Positions 6,395 to 12,818 of a stretch of DNA of 13,230 bases are shown one piece after another. The notes under the pieces are model-generated. The model made no database searches. It saw only the letters and a program-made list of their open reading frames with translations, and was not told the origin of the DNA. Position 1 is the first letter of the stretch. Every line of letters begins with the position of its first letter. This DNA comes from Quisquiliibacterium sp. (GTDB taxonomy: Bacteria; Pseudomonadota; Gammaproteobacteria; Burkholderiales; Burkholderiaceae_E): NCBI GenBank assembly GCA_030830765.1, contig JAURMJ010000373.1, forward strand, positions 1 through 13,230, in the 5' to 3' direction. The translations under genes were made by a program, and so were the position numbers.

Positions 6395-7750
6395 ATGCTC
6401 GAAAATCTCTCTCAACGCCTCGCCAAAGTCGTCAAGACCATCAAGGGCGAAGCGCGCCTTACAGAAACGAACACGCAGGAAATGCTGCGTGAAATCCGCA
6501 TTGCGCTGCTCGAGGCGGACGTCGCACTCCCCGTCGTTCGTGACTTCATCGCGCGGGTTCGCGAAAAGGCCTTGGGCCAGGATGTCCTCCAGAGCCTGAC
6601 GCCCGGGCAGGCGCTGGTCGGTGTCGTCAACCGCGAACTGACCGAACTGATGGGCGGGCAGGCCAGCGAACTGAATTTCGCCACTCAGCCGCCAGCAATC
6701 ATCCTGATGGCCGGCCTGCAGGGCGCAGGCAAGACCACAACGGTCGGCAAGCTGGCCAAGTGGCTGCGCGAGACTCAGCGCAAGAAGGTGCTGACGGTCT
6801 CGTGCGACATTTATCGCCCCGCCGCAATCGAGCAGCTGCAGGCAGTCAGCGAGCAGGCCGGCGTGGATTTCTTCGCTTCGAACCCGCGTCAGACGCCAGC
6901 CGAGATCGCCCAGGCTGCGGTGCAGTGGGCGCGCACCCATTTTCATGACGTGCTGCTGGTCGATACGGCCGGCAGACTCGCGATCGACGCGCAGATGATG
7001 GAGGAGATCCGCACGCTGCATGCCCAGTTATCGCCGATCGAAACGCTGTTCGTGGTCGATGCGATGCAGGGCCAGGACGCAGTCAACACAGCCAAGGCCT
7101 TCAGCGAGGCGCTTCCGCTGACCGGAGTCGTGCTGACCAAACTGGATGGTGACTCCCGCGGCGGTGCGGCGCTGTCGGTCAAAGCAATCACCGGCAAACC
7201 AATCAAATTTGTCGGCGTCGGCGAGAAACTCACCGGGCTTGAAAGCTTCCACCCCGAGCGCATGGCCAACCGGATTCTCGGCATGGGCGACATCCTGTCG
7301 CTGGTCGAGGAGGCGCAGCGCTCAGTCGACCAGGCGGCAGCACAGGAGCTTGCCCAGAAACTGAAGTCAGGCAATCGCTTTGACCTCAATGATTTTCTGG
7401 CGCAGCTATCCCAAATGAAGAACATGGGTGGATTGTCGTCGCTGATCGACAAGCTGCCAGCGCAGTTCCAGGCGGCCGCTGGCCAGGCCGACATGGGCAA
7501 GGCCGAACGCGAGATGCGCCGCATGCAGGGGATCATTCATGCAATGACCCCGGGTGAGCGTGCGAAGCCCGAGCAGATCAAGGCCAGTCGCAAGCGCCGT
7601 ATCGCGACTGGTGCAGGTGTTCAAGTCCAGGAAGTCAATCGCCTGCTGAACCAGTTCGAGCAGATGCAGGGCATGATGCGCAAGATGCAGAAAGGTGGTC
7701 TGGCCAAGATGATGCGCGGAATGAAAGGCATGATGCCGGGCATGCGCTGA
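6395..7750 (+). CDS. ffh: Signal recognition particle protein Ffh (SRP54 homologue)
   Basis: This 451-residue GTPase binds 4.5S RNA and the signal sequences of nascent membrane proteins and delivers the ribosome to FtsY. The N domain (about 1-90) starts MLENLSQRLAKVV. The G domain has G1 GLQGAGKTT at 107-115, G3 DTAGR at 190-194, G4 TKLDGD at 248-253 and the GVGEKL region at 274-279. The M domain (about 325-451) carries the RNA-binding SRKRRIATGAG segment at 398-408 and a Met-rich end (MQGMMRKMQ, MKGMMPGMR). Length and motifs are standard. I chose the ATG at 6395 over one at 6365 because the family begins MLENL or similar and AAGG lies just upstream. A TAGAAT at 6361-6366 could be its -10 element, inside ypjD. 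The usual gamma-proteobacterial downstream neighbour rpsP is absent here. Confidence 0.98.
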   Translation: MLENLSQRLAKVVKTIKGEARLTETNTQEMLREIRIALLEADVALPVVRDFIARVREKALGQDVLQSLTPGQALVGVVNRELTELMGGQASELNFATQPPAIILMAGLQGAGKTTTVGKLAKWLRETQRKKVLTVSCDIYRPAAIEQLQAVSEQAGVDFFASNPRQTPAEIAQAAVQWARTHFHDVLLVDTAGRLAIDAQMMEEIRTLHAQLSPIETLFVVDAMQGQDAVNTAKAFSEALPLTGVVLTKLDGDSRGGAALSVKAITGKPIKFVGVGEKLTGLESFHPERMANRILGMGDILSLVEEAQRSVDQAAAQELAQKLKSGNRFDLNDFLAQLSQMKNMGGLSSLIDKLPAQFQAAAGQADMGKAEREMRRMQGIIHAMTPGERAKPEQIKASRKRRIATGAGVQVQEVNRLLNQFEQMQGMMRKMQKGGLAKMMRGMKGMMPGMR

Positions 7751-7812
7751 CCAGCGGATTGCAGCCCCCGCTACAGATGCAGGCCCACGCCAGGTGGCAG
7801 CGATTCAGCAGG

Positions 7813-8274
7813 TCATCGGACAGCGCCGGACTCAGCGGGCACCCCGCCCCTGCCGGGAACACAGGCACCGAACAGTGGACCATCGTCGTACCTGAGCACC
7901 AGCATCTGCACCGGTGAATCCAGGTCGTCGGCGCTGACCTCGCCAACCATCCTGCACATCAACCGCGGACCACGATCAATGTCGACGATGCCGATCGCGT
8001 AGGGCGCATCCGCTGCAAACGCACCCGGCACAACGTGAACGCGAGTAAAACTGTAGAGCCTGCCGCTCGGCGAGAGGTCGATCCAGCGCACATCCCGGGC
8101 CCAGCAGGCACGGCAAAGGTTACGCGGCGGGAAGCTGATCACGCCGCAGGCATCGCAACAAGTCGTGCGCAGCTGGCCGTCTGCCAGCCCAGTCCAGAAC
8201 GGTCGAGTGAACGCAGACACACGGGGCGCAAATGGGCGGTCCCCGGACATCCGAACTTCATGCAGACGGTTCAC
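7813..8274 (-). CDS. DUF35 family zinc-ribbon/OB-fold protein, partner of the thiolase-like protein
   Basis: This 153-residue protein has the two-part DUF35 layout. An N-terminal rubredoxin-like zinc ribbon carries C40-x2-C43 and C54-x2-C57 (CDACGVISFPPRNLCRACW). An OB-fold follows (about 65-140: SGRLYSFTRVHVV, PYAIGIVDID, LMCRMVGEV, PVQMLVLRYDDG). Family members form complexes with thiolase-fold enzymes, for example with HMG-CoA synthase/thiolase in archaea and with Ltp2-type aldolases of steroid side-chain degradation, where they help bind acyl-CoA. The GTG start at 8274 overlaps the thiolase stop as GTGA, with GGAGG seven bases upstream, which supports it over the ATG at 8250. It ends the operon and converges on ffh across 62 bp in which I see no convincing terminator. 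Confidence 0.92.
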   Translation of the reverse strand: MNRLHEVRMSGDRPFAPRVSAFTRPFWTGLADGQLRTTCCDACGVISFPPRNLCRACWARDVRWIDLSPSGRLYSFTRVHVVPGAFAADAPYAIGIVDIDRGPRLMCRMVGEVSADDLDSPVQMLVLRYDDGPLFGACVPGRGGVPAESGAVR

Positions 8275-9464
8275 GCGCAGGCCTCCAGAACATGCACCAG
8301 CGCAGCATTGTATTTACCCAGCTCGCAGGCAGTCAGTGCAAGCTGGGCGCCCGCGACCTGCCGATCGCCTGCGCGTCCGAGCACCTGGGTCACCGCCTCC
8401 AGGACGTCATAAAGGGGCGTCACCTCCGGAGGATGGCCTCGCGACAAACATCCGCCACAGGTATTGATCGGTCGACTGCCATCGAATCGCGTTTCACCAG
8501 CCTGCGCCGCGGGCGCACCCTGCCCGCGCGCAAACAAGTCGAGTGCCTCGCTGGCCAGCGCCTCGACAATCGTGCAAGGCGCATACAGCTGAAAGGTATC
8601 GATATCCGCCAGACCGACCCCGGCATCACTGAGCGCACGGCAGGCGGCTACCCGCAGCGTCGCGTAGTCAAGCGCGTCGGAGGGCTGATCCGAGATCTGA
8701 TGCAATCCTTCATGCTCAAAGCCGCGCGACCTGACGACGACATACGGGCGCCCGCTGGCGCGCGCCAACTCCTCGCTGACCACCACCAGGGCGACTGCGC
8801 CGTCCGCGCGACCAGGCACCTCATAGAGTCCCAACGGCTCGACGATCGGACGCGCCTGCAGCACCTCGTCGATGGTCAGCGGTTTGCGGAACTGTGCCAG
8901 CGGATTGCGGCGCGCGTGTTCGCGGTTCTTGATCGCAATCGACGCGAGCGTGGCCCGCGACATCCGATGCTCATGCAGGTAGCGCTGCGCATCCATCGCG
9001 TACCAGGTAATCGGCACTGCGCCGAACACAGACTGGAAGTCGACATCGCCAGTCAGGCGGATGCTGTAGTCGAGATGACTGGCAGTCGAGACACCGGTCT
9101 CGAAATGTACGCCGACCGACAGCACACAGTCGGCGAGTCCGGACACGACCTGCTGCACAGCGCCATCGAATGCATGTCCGCCGGTCATCCCATTGCCCAG
9201 CACCTGAACCACGGTCGAATTTGCCCGGATTCCCAGATGCGACGTCAGAAAGGTATGGAAGTAGCCCTGACGCGTATGGTCGCCTGGGTGCGCAACCACG
9301 ACGCCGTCAATATCCTCCTTTGCAAGGCCGGCCATCGCCATCGCGTCAAGCACGACACCGGTGGCCAGTTCATGTTCGAGGACCTCCTGCCCCGACACAG
9401 CCTTCTGATAAGCGCCGATCGGAACTGCGCCATAGCCTAGGATTGCCGCCCTGCGCGTCATCAT
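8271..9464 (-). CDS. Thiolase-fold (SCP2-type thiolase-like) protein lacking the nucleophilic cysteine
   Basis: This 397-residue protein has the thiolase superfamily layout: N-terminal RRAAILGYGAVPIG, mid-domain DGAVALVVVSEE, and C-terminal GGCLSRGHPPEVTPLYDV with the conserved His344. At the acyl-accepting position, where thiolases have Cys before xSG, the sequence is VVQVLGNGMTGG, placing Leu89 there. Near the C-terminus, TACELGKYNAALV puts Cys380 where thiolases have their second Cys. Tyr294 (FQLYAPCTIVEAL) fits the conserved Tyr of lipid-transfer-type thiolases. Without the nucleophile, beta-ketoacyl-CoA thiolysis is unlikely. DUF35-linked aldolases of the Ltp type are a known precedent for carbon-carbon cleavage without it. 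Its stop overlaps the DUF35 start, and an acyl-CoA ligase lies 71 bp upstream. Either ATG 9464 or ATG 9461 could start it; GGGGA lies 4-7 nt upstream. The substrate is unknown. Confidence 0.85.
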   Translation of the reverse strand: MMTRRAAILGYGAVPIGAYQKAVSGQEVLEHELATGVVLDAMAMAGLAKEDIDGVVVAHPGDHTRQGYFHTFLTSHLGIRANSTVVQVLGNGMTGGHAFDGAVQQVVSGLADCVLSVGVHFETGVSTASHLDYSIRLTGDVDFQSVFGAVPITWYAMDAQRYLHEHRMSRATLASIAIKNREHARRNPLAQFRKPLTIDEVLQARPIVEPLGLYEVPGRADGAVALVVVSEELARASGRPYVVVRSRGFEHEGLHQISDQPSDALDYATLRVAACRALSDAGVGLADIDTFQLYAPCTIVEALASEALDLFARGQGAPAAQAGETRFDGSRPINTCGGCLSRGHPPEVTPLYDVLEAVTQVLGRAGDRQVAGAQLALTACELGKYNAALVHVLEACA

Positions 9465-9469
9465 CTGTT

Positions 9470-9491
9470 CCCCGATCCGGGGCTGAACCCC
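9470..9491 (-). promoter_or_regulatory. Two mutually exclusive GC hairpins over the thiolase-like gene's ribosome-binding site
   Basis: On the plus strand the segment reads CCCC(GATCC)GGGG(CTGAA)CCCC. In the minus-strand mRNA, the central CCCC (9479-9482) can pair with the Shine-Dalgarno GGGG (9470-9473, hiding the site) or with the upstream GGGG (9488-9491, freeing it). The ATG is 5 nt after the Shine-Dalgarno. The geometry of a small translational switch is present; function is unproven, and short GC stems are easily accidental in this genome. Confidence 0.35.
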
Positions 9492-9535
9492 TGCTTCATG
9501 TCATGTCCTCGTCGCACCGCGACCGACGCCTGGGC

Positions 9536-11161
9536 TCAGCGCCGAAGTTGAATCCCTGCTCGCTCTCGATCCCAGAGCCGGTCCCGGCGGGCTGAGGCGT
9601 CCTGCTGAAGCTTGTACTTCTCGATCTTTTCGGTTGCCTTCTTGGGCAGCGCGTCGATGAACTCGACAAAGCGCGGCACCATAAAGTGACTCATCTGCTG
9701 ATCGGCGAAACGCACGATCTCCTCGTGAGTCACGTCGGCCCCGGGCTGGCGCACCAGATACACCATCACCTCATCCTCGCTGAGCTCAGACGGCACTGCC
9801 ACCGCTGCCGCCTCAAGGATCGCCGGATGTCGTGAGAGGATCATTTCGACCTCATAGGCAGAGATATTCTCGCCGCGCCGCCGGATCGCCTCTTTCTTGC
9901 GATCAACGAAGTACAGATAGCCATCGGCATCGAGCCAGCCACGGTCGCCGGTGCAGAACCATCCGTCGACGAAGGCCTTGGCGGTCTCCTCCGGCATGCG
10001 GTAATAACCCTTCATCATGGAGCCCGGCTGCAGAGGCCGCATCTGGATCTCACCGACCGCGCCCGACGGCAGCACCACACCTTGGTCATCAACGATCCTC
10101 AATTCCGATGCCCCGCGCCCCGAGCCGGCCGAGCCTGCCTTTTCCGGCGGATCGCCAGGCACGAACGAAGTGACCGCATAGTTCTCCGTCATTGCAAACA
10201 CCGAAGTGACCTGGACTCCGTAGCGCTCACGCACCTCCGTGTACAGCGTCTTTTGCATCGGCACCAGCATGCACTGGCGAAGCGCATGCTGACGCTCATG
10301 AGGCCCGGGTTCGAGTTGCATGATGATATTGGTCATCGCGCCAAGCGAATTGAACTGGGTCGCACCGCTTTGCCGGATCTCGTCCCAGAATGCCCGCGCC
10401 GAGAATCTTGGTGACAGCGCCAGGCTGGCATCGGCCCACAGAGCGGCCGCGCACGAATACCAGAGCGCATTCGCGTGAAACAGCGGCAGGCAGGTATACA
10501 ACACATCATCGGGCCGGTAGCCATAGTCGATTGCCAGCGCCCTGCCGATGCCAAGCCCCTGCGAATGCGGGCACATCACGCCCTTGGACGGTCCAGTGGT
10601 GCCTGACGTGTACATGATCAGATGGGTGTCATCGTGGCGTACACGCTCGAGCGGCGGCGCGGTATCGTCCTCGGAAACAACGTCCGACAGCGCCAGCCAT
10701 GTGCGAGAACCAGCCAGTGCGCCACCCGGTATGGCGCCGTCTGGTGCATGAAGCAGACACTCGCGCACTTTCGGCGCACGCGCGCCGATCGCATCGAGAT
10801 TGTCCAGGAAGGTCGCGTCGATGACGATGGACCCCGCCTGCGAATGCTCGAGAAAATACGCAAGCATCTCGCCCCGGGCAGCGGTATTCAGCGGCACCGC
10901 GACCGCACCGATCTTGCCCAGCCCCCAGATCACCCACAAAAATTCCGGGCAGTTGGGCATCAGCACCGCAACATGGTCCCCATGGGTCACGCCTCGCGCC
11001 GCGAACCCATTCGCGTAGCGATTGCTCAAGGATTCGACTTGCGCATAGGTGTAGACAACACCTTGCCAGTGCAGAAACGGCTGATCAGGGATCCGTCCCG
11101 CCTTTTCGGCCAGGATACGTCCGATGGTTCGCTGTTCCAGTGGATAGTCAGGAATCTTCAC
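9536..11161 (-). CDS. AMP-forming acyl-CoA synthetase (CaiC/FadD-like ligase)
   Basis: A 541-residue ANL-superfamily enzyme predicted to activate a carboxylic acid to its CoA thioester through an acyl-AMP. The P-loop YTSGTTGPSKG is at 184-194, the A5 motif FAMTEN at 322-327, and the GDRGWLDADGYLYFVDR block with Asp406 and hinge Asp420/Arg421 follows. RRRGENISAYEVE is at 427-439. The C-terminal lysine block reads LPKKATEKIEKYKL; Lys512 is the likely catalytic lysine, though it sits in TEK rather than the usual TGK/SGK. Overall architecture resembles E. coli CaiC, but similarity is too general to name a substrate. I chose GTG at 11161 because GGAG lies 8 nt upstream. GTG 11227 and ATG 11188 are possible longer starts without a good Shine-Dalgarno. 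It heads an apparent operon with the thiolase-like and DUF35 genes. Confidence 0.93.
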   Translation of the reverse strand: MKIPDYPLEQRTIGRILAEKAGRIPDQPFLHWQGVVYTYAQVESLSNRYANGFAARGVTHGDHVAVLMPNCPEFLWVIWGLGKIGAVAVPLNTAARGEMLAYFLEHSQAGSIVIDATFLDNLDAIGARAPKVRECLLHAPDGAIPGGALAGSRTWLALSDVVSEDDTAPPLERVRHDDTHLIMYTSGTTGPSKGVMCPHSQGLGIGRALAIDYGYRPDDVLYTCLPLFHANALWYSCAAALWADASLALSPRFSARAFWDEIRQSGATQFNSLGAMTNIIMQLEPGPHERQHALRQCMLVPMQKTLYTEVRERYGVQVTSVFAMTENYAVTSFVPGDPPEKAGSAGSGRGASELRIVDDQGVVLPSGAVGEIQMRPLQPGSMMKGYYRMPEETAKAFVDGWFCTGDRGWLDADGYLYFVDRKKEAIRRRGENISAYEVEMILSRHPAILEAAAVAVPSELSEDEVMVYLVRQPGADVTHEEIVRFADQQMSHFMVPRFVEFIDALPKKATEKIEKYKLQQDASARRDRLWDRERAGIQLRR

Positions 11162-11299
11162 GTGCTCTGCTCCAGGCCTGAACAGCATCCAGGCTGGAAA
11201 AACGCTGAATGCCGGCCCTAGTATCACCGAACAAGCGAAAACAGAGAGCGGAAATCAGGTCCGATCCGGAATTACTCCATCCGGTTAAAATCGGTCGTT
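11162..11299. promoter_or_regulatory. Divergent control region between the acyl-CoA ligase and the FAD dehydrogenase
   Basis: This 138-bp gap must hold both promoters. Visible items: two short palindromic sites next to the ligase start (CAGGCCTG at 11173-11180 and TCCAGGCTGGA at 11188-11198, sharing CCAGGC), and TAAAAT at 11286-11291 only 8 bp before the dehydrogenase ATG. I see no clear -35 for either direction. The palindromes could be an operator for a local regulator, but no regulator gene is adjacent. Confidence 0.35.
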
Positions 11300-12733
11300 A
11301 TGAACGCACCATTTGAACCCAGCCAACAGGCAGCCCTTGTCGCCGACCTGCGAACCCGATTTAGCGGCCGTCTGCTGACCGAAGCGACAGATACCGCTCC
11401 ATTCCTGCTCGACTGGCGTAAGCGCTGGACCGGCAAAGCGCTGGCAGTCGCCCAACCCGACGATACCGAATCAGTCGCAGCTGTCGTGCGCTGGTGTGCC
11501 GAACATGACATCGCTGTCGTTCCCCAGGGAGGCAATACCGGCCTGGTTGGCGGCAGTGTGCCCGATGAATCGGGCCGTGCGATTGTGCTTTCGCTGGCGC
11601 GCATGAACAACATCCGCGCAGTCGATACGGTCAATAACACCATCACCGTCGAGGCTGGCTGTGTCTTGCAGAACCTGCAGCAGGCAGCCCGAGACGCTGG
11701 TCGCCTGTTTCCGCTGTCACTGGGCGCAGAGGGCTCCTGCATGATCGGGGGCAATCTGTCGACCAATGCCGGCGGCGTGCAAGTGCTGCGCTATGGCAAT
11801 ACGCGCGAGCTTTGTCTGGGTCTTGAAGTGGTCACAGCCTCCGGCGAGATCTGGAATGGGCTGCGCGGCCTGCGCAAGGACAACACAGGCTATGACCTGA
11901 AGGATTTGTTTGTCGGCGCTGAAGGGACGCTGGGCGTCATCACGGCTGCAACCATGAAGCTTTACCCGCTGCCGGCGGCCCAGGTCACCGCGCTGGCGGC
12001 CGTCCCCGATCCGCAGTCGGCCATGCGTTTGCTGGAGCTCGCGCAGAACCGGCTGGCTGCATCGCTGACCGCTTTCGAGCTGATCAGTGACTACTGCCTG
12101 ACGATCGTTGAGCGCCACTTCGAGCAATGCCGTCGGCCGCTGTCCGAGCCCAGCCCCTGGTATGTGCTGCTTGAATCATCGGACTTTGAAAGCGAAGCGC
12201 ACGCGGCCGAGCGCTTCGAGTCGCTGTGCAGCGAAGCCTTCGAAGCCGGCATCATCACGGATGCGGCCATTGCAGCCTCGATCGCGCAATCAAAGGCTTT
12301 CTGGTCGCTGCGCGAAAGTGTTCCCGAGGCGCAGGTCCTCGAAGGCAAGAACATCAAACACGATATTTCGGTGCCGATCTCGTCGATCGACCGCTTCATC
12401 ATCGAGACCAATGCAGCCATTGAGACGGCCTACGAGGGCGTGCGGATGGTGGTCTTCGGTCATCTGGGCGATGGCAATCTGCACTACAACATTTCGCCCG
12501 CACCCGGCGTGTCGCCCGATGAATTCATGGGCAACGAGCCGGCACTGAATCGGATCGTTCACGATGCCGTCGCCGAGCATCGCGGCTCGATTTCAGCCGA
12601 GCATGGCCTGGGACGACTCAAGCGCGACGAGAACGTGCGTTACAAATCCCCGGTCGAAATCAGCCTGATGCGCAGCGTCAAGCAGGCACTCGATCCGAAA
12701 GGCATCATGAACCCGGGCAAGGTGCTGAACTGA
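11300..12733 (+). CDS. FAD-dependent D-2-hydroxyacid dehydrogenase (D-2-hydroxyglutarate dehydrogenase-like)
   Basis: The 477-residue flavoprotein belongs to the vanillyl-alcohol-oxidase/GlcD superfamily and is expected to oxidise a D-2-hydroxyacid to the 2-oxoacid, passing electrons to an electron-transfer carrier. The FAD-binding domain has PQGGNTGLVGG at 75-85 and GGNLSTNAGG at 150-159, then KDLFVGAEGTLGVIT at 201-215. The C-terminal domain has GHLGDGNLHYN (His388, His395) and SAEHGLGRLKR (Glu434, His435). These match the metal ligands and catalytic His described for human D2HGDH. Arg338 (SLRES), Lys353 (NIKHDISVP) and Asn397 also fit that enzyme's substrate site, so D-2-hydroxyglutarate is a good guess; D-lactate or another D-2-hydroxyacid is possible. 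There is no evident Shine-Dalgarno, and a TAAAAT lies 8 bp upstream. It is divergent from the ligase operon. Confidence 0.93.
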   Translation: MNAPFEPSQQAALVADLRTRFSGRLLTEATDTAPFLLDWRKRWTGKALAVAQPDDTESVAAVVRWCAEHDIAVVPQGGNTGLVGGSVPDESGRAIVLSLARMNNIRAVDTVNNTITVEAGCVLQNLQQAARDAGRLFPLSLGAEGSCMIGGNLSTNAGGVQVLRYGNTRELCLGLEVVTASGEIWNGLRGLRKDNTGYDLKDLFVGAEGTLGVITAATMKLYPLPAAQVTALAAVPDPQSAMRLLELAQNRLAASLTAFELISDYCLTIVERHFEQCRRPLSEPSPWYVLLESSDFESEAHAAERFESLCSEAFEAGIITDAAIAASIAQSKAFWSLRESVPEAQVLEGKNIKHDISVPISSIDRFIIETNAAIETAYEGVRMVVFGHLGDGNLHYNISPAPGVSPDEFMGNEPALNRIVHDAVAEHRGSISAEHGLGRLKRDENVRYKSPVEISLMRSVKQALDPKGIMNPGKVLN

Positions 12734-12745
12734 CCGCAGCTGGAT

Positions 12746-12779
12746 TGCATCAAGGCCTGCCCTGACAGCCCTTGATGCA
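12746..12779. terminator. Perfect hairpin between convergent genes, probable bidirectional terminator
   Basis: TGCATCAAGG (12746-12755) and CCTTGATGCA (12770-12779) pair perfectly over 10 bp. After a C-C mismatch, CTG/CAG adds three more pairs around a 6-nt loop. It starts 12 bp after the dehydrogenase stop and lies 39 bp past the end of the MetE-like gene coming the other way. No T-run follows on either strand, so it is a non-canonical terminator or an mRNA 3'-end stabilising hairpin. Confidence 0.55.
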
Positions 12780-12818
12780 GATCGCCCCCCTGCCGCATCA
12801 GCGCAGCACAACGCTGAT

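Noticed and set aside
7751..7812. Possible terminator between ffh and the DUF35 gene
   Set aside because: Only 4-5-bp stems (for example CCAC/GTGG at 7785-7797) and no T-run on either strand.
8232..9440. Open frame of about 400 codons on the plus strand opposite the thiolase-like gene
   Set aside because: The minus-strand frame has thiolase motifs and is coupled to DUF35; the plus-strand product is Arg/His/Gln-rich with no family features.
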